This document shows positions 21,870-28,448 of a DNA stretch of 28,448 nt, piece after piece. Every line of letters starts with the position of its first letter. The stretch's first letter is position 1. Source of the stretch: DATLHO01 sp035539855 (GTDB lineage: Bacteria > Bacteroidota > Ignavibacteria > OLB7); assembly GCA_035539855.1 (NCBI GenBank), contig DATLHO010000200.1, forward strand, positions 1 to 28,448, written 5' to 3'. A model generated the notes under the pieces. The model was not told the origin of the DNA, searched no databases, and saw nothing but the letters and a program-made list of their open reading frames with translations. The translations under genes and the position numbers were made by a program.

Positions 21870-21902
21870 TCTGGTGCGCGGCGCTCCCCGGTCGTATCTT
21901 GG
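21870..21902 (+). promoter_or_regulatory. Candidate Bacteroidota-type promoter of the second M16 gene
   Basis: TCTG (21870-21873), a 21-base spacer and TATCTTGG (21895-21902) resemble TTTG-N19/21-TAnnTTTG. The same arrangement (TCTG-N20-TACATTTG) occurs upstream of the 23-codon ORF. Transcription would start about 105 bases before the M16 ATG. Confidence 0.4.
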
Positions 21903-22015
21903 CGGTCCGTCGCACGTCGGCCACCTCCCACGGTGACCGGGCGGATCTCTTCGTCTGGCTGATTTCCACACGCACGCGGCCGATCCGCGTGTCTCACAGC
22001 ATTCCCTTGAGCTTC

Positions 22016-24910
22016 ATGAAAGCACGTATCCGCCTTCTCCTCGCGGCGTTCGTGGCCTGCACCCTGGTCGTGCAGGCGAACACGCCGCCGACGGTCACCG
22101 ATCCGCTCGACGCGAAGATCTACACGCTGAAGAACGGCCTGACCGTGATGATCTCGGTCAATCGCTCGGAGCCGCGCCTGCAGACGATGATCGCCGTGCG
22201 CGCCGGCAGCAAGAACGACCCGTCGGACAACACGGGCCTGGCGCACTACCTCGAGCACCTGCTGTTCAAGGGCACCGATCGCTTCGGCACGAAGGACTTC
22301 GCGAAGGAGAAGGTGTACCTCGATCAGATCGAGTCGCTTTACGAGGAGTACAACCGCACGACCGACGCCGCGAAGCGCAAGGCGATCTATCGCCGCATCG
22401 ACTCGGTCTCCGGTCTGGCCTCGCAGCATTCGATCGCCAACGAGTACGACAAGCTGCTCGCCTCGATCGGCGCGACCGGAACGAACGCGTTCACGTCGAT
22501 GGAGCAGACGGTCTACATCAACGACATCCCGGCGAACCAGCTCGACAAGTGGCTGCAGATCGAGGCCGAGCGCTTCCGCAACCCGGTGCTGCGCGGCTTC
22601 CACACGGAGCTCGAGGCGGTGTACGAGGAGAAGAACATCGGCATGGACAACGACGGCCGCAAGATGAGCGAGGCCACGCTCGCCGGGCTCTTCACGCGCC
22701 ACCCGTACGGTACGCAGACGACGATCGGCACGGTCGAGCACCTGAAGAACCCGTCGATCCGCAAGATCCGCGAGTACTTCGCGAAGTACTACGTGCCGAA
22801 CAACATGGCGATCATCATCAGCGGCGACATCGACCCGGCCCGCGCGCTCGAGCAGATCGAGAAGACGTTCGGCGCGATGAAGCCGGGCACGGTCCCGGCG
22901 TTCACGTTCACGCCGGAGCCGGCGCGCAGCGCGCCGACCGAGATCACGGTCAACGGCCAGGAGGCCGAGCACATGCAGATCGCCTACCGCATGCCGGGCG
23001 CCGGCACGAAGGAGTCGCGCGTGCTCGAGGTCGCCGACCTGCTGCTCGCCTACAAGACCGCGGGCTTCATCGACCTCAATCTCCGCAAGGCGCAGAAAGT
23101 CCAGGACGCCGGCAGCAGCCCGTGGATCCTCAAGGACTACAGCATCCACTTCCTCACCGGCAAGCCGAAGGAGGGCCAGACGCTCGAGGAGGTCCGCGAC
23201 CTGTTGCTGTCGCAGATCGACCTCGTGAAGAAGGGCGCCTTCGATGAGGCGACGCTCAAGGCCGTGGTGCGCAATCTCAAGGTCGACCAGATGCGGCAGT
23301 ACGAGTCGAACTCCGGTCGCTGCTTCGCGATGCTCAATGCGTTCACGACGGGACAGTCGTGGGAGGAGGCGGCACACCACCTCGACCTGCTCGCGCAGGT
23401 CACGAAGCAGGAGGTCGTCGACTTCGCCAACAAGTACTACGGCAACGACTACGTGGTCGTCTACAAGCGCAAGGGGACCGACACGCAGGTGGCGAAGGTC
23501 GAGAAGCCGGAGATCACGCCGATCACGGTCAATCGCGAGGACGTCTCGCCGTTCGTCAAGACGATGCTCGAGACGCCGGCGAGCACGGTCAGTCCGCTGT
23601 TCGTCGATTACGCGAAGGACATCCAGCGCGTCTCGATCAAGAGCAACCTTCCGATGCTCTACGTGCGGAACAGCGAGAACGAGCTGTACAGCCTGTACTA
23701 CGTTTTCGACATGGGGAAGAACAACGACCGCAAGCTTCCCTTCGCCGTCAACTACCTGCAGTATCTGGGCACCGACAAGTACTCCGCCGACCAGCTCGCG
23801 AAGGAGTTCTTCAAGCTCGGCGCGGAGTTCGGTGTCTCGACCGCGAACGACCAGGTGTACGTCTCGCTGAGCGGACTCGGCGAGAGCTTCGAGGACGCTG
23901 TGAGGCTCTTCGAGGAGATGCTCGCCAACGTGAAGCCAGACGACGCGGCGCTCCAGCAGTTGATCGCACGCGAGCTCAAGTCGCGCGCGGACATGAAGCT
24001 CAACAAGCGCGCGATTCTCAACGAGGCGCTGCGCAGCTACGCGGTCTTCGGCAAGCACAATCCGTTCACCGATAGGCTCAGCGAGAGCGAGCTCAAGGCG
24101 CTGACCTCGAGCGAGCTCGTCGCGACGCTGCGCGGGCTGACCCAGTACGCGCACAAGGTGATGTACTACGGACCGCAGCCGGCCGAGGCCGTCAGCGGCG
24201 TCGTCGCGAAGTACCACGCGGTCCCTGCGACGTTCAAGCCGTACCCGCCGGCGACGCAGTACGCGCGCAACGAGACCAATGAGAACGTGATCTACTTCGT
24301 GGATTACGACATGGTGCAGGCCGAGCTGATGTGGCTCAACAAGCAGGGCACGTTCGACGCGACGCGGATGCCGACGATCTCGCTGTTCAACGAGTACTTC
24401 GGCGGCGGCATGTCGAGCGTCGTCTTCCAGACGATCCGCGAGTCGAAGGCCCTGGCGTACTCGACGTTCGGCGCGTATGCGTCGCCGGCGAAGAAGGAGG
24501 ATCCGCACTACGTCATCGCCTACGTGGGCACGCAGGCCGACAAGCTCGGCGAGGCGATCCCGGCGATGAACGAGCTGCTGACGACCCTGCCGCGCACCGA
24601 GCAGTCGTTCGCGACGGCCAAGGAGGCGCTGCGCAAGCAGCTCGAGACCGAGCGGATCACGCGCAGCGGCATCCTCTTCGATTACCTCGCGGCCCAGAAG
24701 CGCGGCGTCGATCACGACCTGCGTCAGGACACGTACGCGAGCCTCGACAAGATCGGCCTCGACGATGTCGTGCGCTTCCACAGCGACAACGTCACCGGCC
24801 GCAAGTACGCGATGTGCGTCCTCGGCTCGAAGAACAAGATCAACATGGAGGAGCTGAAGAAGTACGGTCGCGTGGTCGAGCTGACCCTGACCGACGTCTT
24901 CGGCTACTAG
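22016..24910 (+). CDS. M16 family zinc metallopeptidase, second copy
   Basis: This is a 964-residue exported peptidase of the insulinase/pitrilysin family. A signal peptide covers about 1-21 (MKARIRLLLAAFVACTLVVQA). The zinc motif HxxEH is H77-Y-L-E80-H81 in GLAHYLEHLLFKGT, and the third ligand is probably E204 in ELEAVYEEKNIGMDND. The region between contains an inserted helical stretch (about 90-135, YEEYNRTTDAAKRKAIYRR) that the other M16 protein here lacks. The C-terminal half repeats the fold without the zinc site and has the MSSVVFQTIRESKALAYSTFGAY block. It differs enough from the 14-17 kb copy to suggest an ancient rather than a recent duplication. It is a single gene with its own candidate promoter and a strong terminator. 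The frame is open upstream; ATG 22016 begins the signal peptide. Confidence 0.94.
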   Translation: MKARIRLLLAAFVACTLVVQANTPPTVTDPLDAKIYTLKNGLTVMISVNRSEPRLQTMIAVRAGSKNDPSDNTGLAHYLEHLLFKGTDRFGTKDFAKEKVYLDQIESLYEEYNRTTDAAKRKAIYRRIDSVSGLASQHSIANEYDKLLASIGATGTNAFTSMEQTVYINDIPANQLDKWLQIEAERFRNPVLRGFHTELEAVYEEKNIGMDNDGRKMSEATLAGLFTRHPYGTQTTIGTVEHLKNPSIRKIREYFAKYYVPNNMAIIISGDIDPARALEQIEKTFGAMKPGTVPAFTFTPEPARSAPTEITVNGQEAEHMQIAYRMPGAGTKESRVLEVADLLLAYKTAGFIDLNLRKAQKVQDAGSSPWILKDYSIHFLTGKPKEGQTLEEVRDLLLSQIDLVKKGAFDEATLKAVVRNLKVDQMRQYESNSGRCFAMLNAFTTGQSWEEAAHHLDLLAQVTKQEVVDFANKYYGNDYVVVYKRKGTDTQVAKVEKPEITPITVNREDVSPFVKTMLETPASTVSPLFVDYAKDIQRVSIKSNLPMLYVRNSENELYSLYYVFDMGKNNDRKLPFAVNYLQYLGTDKYSADQLAKEFFKLGAEFGVSTANDQVYVSLSGLGESFEDAVRLFEEMLANVKPDDAALQQLIARELKSRADMKLNKRAILNEALRSYAVFGKHNPFTDRLSESELKALTSSELVATLRGLTQYAHKVMYYGPQPAEAVSGVVAKYHAVPATFKPYPPATQYARNETNENVIYFVDYDMVQAELMWLNKQGTFDATRMPTISLFNEYFGGGMSSVVFQTIRESKALAYSTFGAYASPAKKEDPHYVIAYVGTQADKLGEAIPAMNELLTTLPRTEQSFATAKEALRKQLETERITRSGILFDYLAAQKRGVDHDLRQDTYASLDKIGLDDVVRFHSDNVTGRKYAMCVLGSKNKINMEELKKYGRVVELTLTDVFGY

Positions 24911-24930
24911 AGCGCGGTCGAATCGAAACG

Positions 24931-24969
24931 GGGCACCGCCGGCGACGCCGGCGGTGCCCTTCGTGTTTT
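24931..24969 (+). terminator. Rho-independent terminator of the second M16 gene
   Basis: GGGCACCGCCGGC (24931-24943), loop GAC, GCCGGCGGTGCCC (24947-24959): a 13-bp perfect G+C stem followed by TTCGTGTTTT. It lies 20 bases after the stop codon. Confidence 0.92.
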
Positions 24970-25209
24970 CGGGCGTCCCTGGCGCGCGCGCCGATCGACC
25001 GATGGCCCGGAAATCTCTTCGATGAACAACAATTAATTCTGGCCCCGGGTAACATCGCGCCGGAAAGCGGGTTCTATTCCCACACGGCTCTGGCGTCATC
25101 GACCGAGATGCGTACATTTGCCGTTCCGAAACGCGGACCTCGGTTCGAAGCCCCCTGGACTGGGGGATCACCGAATTCCAACCACGATCATTTATCGAGC
25201 AGGACCGAC
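24970..25209. other. Leader region before the 23-codon ORF
   Basis: 240 bases between the M16 terminator and the small ORF. The region becomes noticeably A/T-richer from about 25020 (AACAACAATTAATTC) and contains the promoter candidate at 25089-25120. An in-frame ATG at 25108 exists, but the codons from there to 25209 lack the G/C third-position pattern of this genome, so I read them as untranslated. Confidence 0.45.
25089..25120 (+). promoter_or_regulatory. Candidate Bacteroidota-type promoter before the 23-codon ORF
   Basis: TCTG (25089-25092), a 20-base spacer and TACATTTG (25113-25120), an exact match to the TAnnTTTG box used by the Bacteroidota primary sigma factor. The transcript would start near 25127 and carry the small ORF, three hairpins and then the ABC exporter genes. 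Confidence 0.55.
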
Positions 25210-25281
25210 ATGCTGATTCCGATCATCATCGCCGACTTCGTCCCATTCACGCTGGAGGGGTGTGCCTGCTCGTTTCGATAG
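25210..25281 (+). CDS. 23-residue micropeptide, possible leader peptide of the ABC exporter genes
   Basis: The ORF begins at ATG 25210 with an AGGA Shine-Dalgarno sequence 5 bases upstream, one of the better ones in the window, and ends with TAG 25279-25281. The product starts MLIPIIIADFVPFTLEG and ends CACSFR: a hydrophobic first half and two cysteines near the C-terminus. Third codon positions are mostly G or C, as in real genes here, unlike the frame upstream of the ATG. A promoter candidate lies about 90 bases upstream, and a rho-independent-type hairpin starts 24 bases after the stop. Two readings are possible: a regulatory leader peptide whose translation controls the hairpins before the exporter, or a small peptide exported by it. 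I recognise no family. Confidence 0.5.
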   Translation: MLIPIIIADFVPFTLEGCACSFR

Positions 25282-25304
25282 GGTATTGAATACCTGACGA
25301 CCGA

Positions 25305-25343
25305 GACCGCGGGCGACCCTGTCGACCCGCGGTCTTTCATTTC
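25305..25343 (+). terminator. First hairpin after the micropeptide (terminator or attenuator)
   Basis: GACCGCGGG (25305-25313) pairs with CCCGCGGTC (25326-25334). The stem extends inward by CGAC with GTCG around loop CCT, with one bulged A. It is followed by TTTCATTTC, a suitable U-rich end. Confidence 0.8.
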
Positions 25344-25361
25344 ATGCCGTCACGACGGCAT
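25344..25361 (+). promoter_or_regulatory. Second hairpin in the ABC exporter leader
   Basis: ATGCCGTC (25344-25351) and GACGGCAT (25354-25361) are perfect complements two bases apart, giving a 7-bp stem with a CACG loop. It sits directly between two terminator-like hairpins and may be part of a switch. Confidence 0.45.
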
Positions 25362-25364
25362 CGA

Positions 25365-25408
25365 CGAAGGGCCACGGGAGCGACGACTCCCGCGGCCCTT
25401 CGCTGTTT
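25365..25408 (+). terminator. Third hairpin, 71 bases before the ABC exporter start
   Basis: CGAAGGGCC-A-CGGGAG (25365-25380) pairs with CTCCCG-C-GGCCCTTCG (25387-25402) around a 6-nt loop: 15 base pairs with one A/C mismatch, followed by CTGTTT. No promoter-like sequence is visible between this hairpin and ATG 25473, so transcription of the exporter probably has to pass it. Confidence 0.7.
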
Positions 25409-25472
25409 CGAGCCGGCACCGAGCGCGAGCGCAGATCGAGAACGACACGACACGAACGCACCAACTCGCACC

Positions 25473-27224
25473 ATGGACATCTCACGGTTACCCTTTCGCC
25501 GGCTGCTCGTCGAGTACCTGAAACCGCAATGGAAGCGCGCGACGCTTCTGGGCATTCTCGTGGCCGCGGGCATCGGCCTGCAGCTCTCGACTCCGCTGAT
25601 TCTGCGGCACTTCATCGACGCGGTGTCGGCCGGAGCGACCTCGCGCGAGCTCATCATCTCGGCGCTCGCCTTTCTCGGCGCCGGCATGCTCAACCAGACC
25701 GTCAACACGTCGGCCTCGTGGCTCGGCGCGCACGTCGGCTGGGCGGCGACGAACCTGATGCGTCAGGATCTGGCCGCGCACTGCCTGCGGCTCGACATGT
25801 CGTTTCACAACGAGCGCACGCCGGGCGAGCTCATCGAGCGCATCGACGGCGACGTGACCGCGCTCGCGAATTTCTTCTCGCAGTTCCTCGTCCGGCTCTC
25901 CGGCGCCGCGCTGCTGATCGTCGGCGTGCTCGTGCTGCTGTTCGTCGAGGACTGGCGCGCCGGCGCGGTGCTCAGCCTCTACGTCGTCATCGCGGGCGCG
26001 CTGCTGGTGCGCATGCGCAGCGTCGCGGTCGACTCGAGCGAGCTCGAGCGCGCGGCCAACGCGGAGCTCTACGGCTTCGTCGAGGAGCGGCTCGCCGGAC
26101 TCGACGACATCCGAGCCAACGGCGCCGGAGCCTACGTCATCGCGCGCTTCGGCGGGGTCATCCGCCGGCTCGTCGATCGAGGCCGTCGCGCCTGGATGAT
26201 GCGCGCGCGGTTGTGGCTGTCGACGGTCGGATTGTTCATGCTCGGCGACGTCCTCGCGCTCGGCACGGGCATCACGCTCTTCGGCGCCGGCGCGATCACG
26301 CTGGGCACCGTGTACCTCTTCTACCAGTACATGCAGATGATGTGGGGCGTGATCGAGCAGATCACCCACCAGTTGCAGGACCTGCAGAAGGCGGCCGCGG
26401 GACTCAGCAGGATCGAGGAGCTGCGCCGCATCCGACCGGTGATGTCCGACGGCACCGGAGCGCACGTTCCGGCGAGCGGACCGCTGTCGGTCGAGTTCGA
26501 CGATCTCTCGTTCGCCTACGGCGCGAAGGGTCGCGTGCTCGACGAACTGGACTTCCGGCTCGAGCCAGGAACGGTGCTCGGCCTGCTCGGCCGCACCGGC
26601 AGCGGCAAGACGTCGATGACGAGGCTGATCTTCCGGCTCTACGATCCGACCGAGGGCGCGATCCGTCTCGGCGGCGTCGACATCAGGAGCGCGCCGATCG
26701 CGGAGCTGCGACGGCGCGTCGCGATGGTGACGCAGGAGGTGCAGCTCTTCCACGCCAGCGTGCGTGACAACCTCACCTTCTTCGATCGCTCGATCCCCGA
26801 CGAGCGCATCCACGAGGTGATCGGCGAGCTCGGACTCGACGAGTGGTACGCCTCGATGCCCCAGGGACTCGACACGCTGTTGAGTGCCGGCGGCGGCGGA
26901 CTCTCCGCCGGGGAGGCACAGCTCGTTGCCTTCACGCGCGTGTTCCTTCAGGATCCCGGACTGGTGATCCTCGACGAGCCCTCGTCGCGCCTCGACCTGG
27001 CGACCGAGCGGCTCCTCGAGCGATCGATGCGACGATTATTGAACAACAGAACGGCGATCATCATCGCCCACCGGCTGTCGACGGTCCGCCGTGCCGACGA
27101 GATCATGATCCTCGAGGGAGGACGGATCGTCGAGCATGGACGACGCGAGGCGCTCGAAGTGGATTCCGCGACGCGGTTCCACCGGCTTCTGCGCCACGGC
27201 ATGGACCGCGTCATCGCCGGATGA
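25473..27224 (+). CDS. ABC exporter half-transporter (membrane domain fused to ATPase), first subunit
   Basis: This is a 583-residue exporter of the ABCB/MsbA type in the inner membrane. A six-helix membrane domain fills about 15-310; an ATPase domain covers about 335-583. Walker A is GRTGSGKT (373-380), the Q-loop is in MVTQEVQLF, the signature is LSAGE (477-481) instead of LSGGQ, Walker B with its catalytic glutamate is LVILDEPSS, and the switch histidine is in IIIAHRLSTV. The SAGEAQL signature is typical of one subgroup of heterodimeric exporters. The start at 25473 gives a short basic N-terminus (MDISRLPFRRLLVEYLKP); the frame is open upstream through the hairpin region. The second subunit gene starts 22 bases downstream. 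The substrate cannot be predicted. Confidence 0.95.
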   Translation: MDISRLPFRRLLVEYLKPQWKRATLLGILVAAGIGLQLSTPLILRHFIDAVSAGATSRELIISALAFLGAGMLNQTVNTSASWLGAHVGWAATNLMRQDLAAHCLRLDMSFHNERTPGELIERIDGDVTALANFFSQFLVRLSGAALLIVGVLVLLFVEDWRAGAVLSLYVVIAGALLVRMRSVAVDSSELERAANAELYGFVEERLAGLDDIRANGAGAYVIARFGGVIRRLVDRGRRAWMMRARLWLSTVGLFMLGDVLALGTGITLFGAGAITLGTVYLFYQYMQMMWGVIEQITHQLQDLQKAAAGLSRIEELRRIRPVMSDGTGAHVPASGPLSVEFDDLSFAYGAKGRVLDELDFRLEPGTVLGLLGRTGSGKTSMTRLIFRLYDPTEGAIRLGGVDIRSAPIAELRRRVAMVTQEVQLFHASVRDNLTFFDRSIPDERIHEVIGELGLDEWYASMPQGLDTLLSAGGGGLSAGEAQLVAFTRVFLQDPGLVILDEPSSRLDLATERLLERSMRRLLNNRTAIIIAHRLSTVRRADEIMILEGGRIVEHGRREALEVDSATRFHRLLRHGMDRVIAG

Positions 27225-27246
27225 GGCGAACACAGACTCGAATGCA

Positions 27247-28448
27247 ATGAATACCGATCAATTGACGCTGCGCCTGGTGCGGTACCGACCCTGGCTGTTC
27301 CTGGTCACCTGTGTGCTCTGGAGCAGCGTCCATGCCCTTCCGGTCGTCGTGGGATTGCTCTCACGCTCGATCTTCGATGCACTGAGCGGATCCGCGCCGG
27401 CTGGCTTCGGCGTCTGGACGCTGCTCGGACTGATGGCCGCGACGATGGCCTCGCGTGTCGGACTGATGTACGCGGGCGTCTATGCGTGGTCGACGACCCT
27501 GTTCACGCTCGGTTCGGTCCTGCGCCGGAACATGCTCGCATGGGTCGTCGCCGGACCCGGCACGCGAAAGCTGCCGGACTCGCCGGGCGAGGCGGTGAGC
27601 CGCTTCCGTGACGACGTCGACGAGGTGATGGAGTATGTCGAGGGATGGACCGACGGCGGCGGCATCATCGTCTCGGCGGTCGTCTCGGTGACGATCATGA
27701 CGACGATCAACCCGCTGATGACCGTGCTCGTGGTGCTGCCGCTGGTGGGCATCCTCATCTTCGGCCATCGCGTCGGCGGCCGCATCCGGCGCTACCGCAA
27801 GGCCAACCGCGAGGCGACCGGACGGATCACGTCGTTCATCGGCGAGGTCTTCGGAGCCGTGCAGGCGGTGAAGGTGAACTCCGCGGAGGAGCGCGTGCTG
27901 GCGCACTTCCGCGAGCTCAACGAGCAGCGGCTGCGCGTCGCGGTGAAGGACTCACTGTTCAGCGAGATCTTCCGCTCGGTGAACATCAACATGGTCAACA
28001 TCGGCATCGGCCTGGTGCTGCTCGTCGCCGCCGACGCGATGCGCGCCGGGACGTTCACCGTCGGCGACTTCGCGATGTTCATCTACTTCCTGCAGCGCCT
28101 GACGTGGCACATGTTCTTCTTCGGCGACCTCGTCGCGCAGCGCAAGCGCGCCGGTGTGTCGTACGAGCGGCTCGACGCGATCCTCGACGGGGCGCCCGAG
28201 GGCCGGCTGGTGGAGCACGTGCCGCTGCATCTCGACGGCGACGAGCCGCCGCTGCAGGAGATCCGCAAAAGCAGGGCGCACCGTCTCGAGCGGCTCGAGG
28301 TCAGGAACCTGACGTACGTGCACCCGTCGACCGGACGGGGCATCGAGGGGATCGATCTGACGGTGGAGCGTGGCGACTTCGTCGTGATCACCGGCCGCAT
28401 CGGCTCCGGCAAGACGACGCTGCTGCGCGTGCTGCTCGGACTGCTGCC
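27247..28448 (+). CDS. ABC exporter half-transporter, second subunit (partial, runs off the window)
   Basis: 400 codons are visible from ATG 27247 to the window edge. The membrane domain begins MNTDQLTLRLVRYRPWLFLV and has several hydrophobic helices to about residue 310. The coupling region ITSFIGEVFGAVQAVKVNSAEERVLAHF is typical of exporter membrane domains. The ATPase domain starts near 355 (LEVRNLTYVHPSTGRGIEGIDL) and has Walker A GRIGSGKT at about 388-395. The signature, Walker B and switch residues lie beyond the window, so catalytic completeness cannot be judged. It is low in similarity to the first subunit, so the two most likely form a heterodimer. ATGCAATGAAT places a two-codon ORF (27242-27250) over the start, which is probably chance. 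Confidence 0.93.
   Translation, partial: MNTDQLTLRLVRYRPWLFLVTCVLWSSVHALPVVVGLLSRSIFDALSGSAPAGFGVWTLLGLMAATMASRVGLMYAGVYAWSTTLFTLGSVLRRNMLAWVVAGPGTRKLPDSPGEAVSRFRDDVDEVMEYVEGWTDGGGIIVSAVVSVTIMTTINPLMTVLVVLPLVGILIFGHRVGGRIRRYRKANREATGRITSFIGEVFGAVQAVKVNSAEERVLAHFRELNEQRLRVAVKDSLFSEIFRSVNINMVNIGIGLVLLVAADAMRAGTFTVGDFAMFIYFLQRLTWHMFFFGDLVAQRKRAGVSYERLDAILDGAPEGRLVEHVPLHLDGDEPPLQEIRKSRAHRLERLEVRNLTYVHPSTGRGIEGIDLTVERGDFVVITGRIGSGKTTLLRVLLGLL

Larger units (their letters stand above)
21571..22015. other. Divergent intergenic region between sigma factor and M16 genes
   Basis: About 445 bases. It holds a perfect 14-bp palindrome next to the sigma gene (21581-21594) and a candidate rightward promoter for the M16 gene (21870-21902). 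The part between is G+C-rich. I see no small gene or strong hairpin there. Confidence 0.4.

Noticed and set aside
21446..25171. Leftward open frame of over 1200 codons across the second M16 gene
   Set aside because: The sense strand encodes a complete M16 peptidase with its zinc motif. The antisense product has the same Arg/Leu/Val/His composition as other shadows.
25108..25281. 57-codon version of the micropeptide starting at ATG 25108
   Set aside because: The extra codons lack the G/C third-position bias, and the start would overlap the TACATTTG promoter box. The ATG at 25210 has the Shine-Dalgarno site.
27242..27250. Two-codon ORF ATGCAATGA overlapping the second ABC subunit start
   Set aside because: Too short to support any role and without a Shine-Dalgarno site; probably chance.

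Overview
The window is chromosomal DNA from a G+C-rich bacterium, most likely in or near Bacteroidota / Candidatus Kapabacteria (FCB group). This placement is inference. The grounds are three separate proteins with C-terminal type IX secretion (T9SS type A) sorting domains, a giant choice-of-anchor-D-style surface protein, a DUF1800/DUF1501 pair, few clear Shine-Dalgarno sites, and candidate promoters of the TAnnTTTG type. It looks like ordinary chromosome: I see no tRNA, rRNA, CRISPR array, transposase or phage gene.

Layout. 1-3.7 kb holds housekeeping and envelope genes: the start of a leftward membrane or secreted protein, ruvC, a DedA-family protein, two leftward small lipoproteins (one with a BON domain, one with a 7-residue repeat), a short J-domain co-chaperone and a thioredoxin. 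3.9-14.0 kb is one tightly packed rightward operon of four exported proteins: DUF1800, DUF1501 with a T9SS tail, a 1637-residue LamG / Ig-like / cohesin-like / T9SS protein, and an outer-membrane protein with two OmpA domains. 14.0-17.5 kb is leftward: an M16 zinc peptidase and a glycine-rich RRM RNA-binding protein with a long leader. 17.9-19.2 kb is a rightward lipoprotein joining a cytochrome-c-like domain to a type II copper monooxygenase-like domain. A 128-nt imperfect inverted repeat separates it from a leftward operon (21.6-19.4 kb) of an ECF sigma factor, a small single-pass membrane protein and a T9SS-secreted protein. 22.0-24.9 kb is a second M16 peptidase. 25.1-28.4 kb holds a promoter, a 23-codon ORF, three consecutive hairpins, then two ABC exporter half-transporters; the second runs off the window.

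How the genes fit together. Most of the window serves the cell envelope: Sec, Tat-like or lipoprotein export, T9SS sorting, peptidoglycan anchoring through OmpA domains, and periplasmic proteolysis by M16 enzymes. The sigma factor, membrane protein and secreted protein form a candidate envelope-sensing unit. The best candidates for something undescribed are the four-gene surface operon, the micropeptide and hairpin leader before the ABC exporter pair, the long inverted repeat, and the apparent one-base frame break inside the sigma-factor operon.
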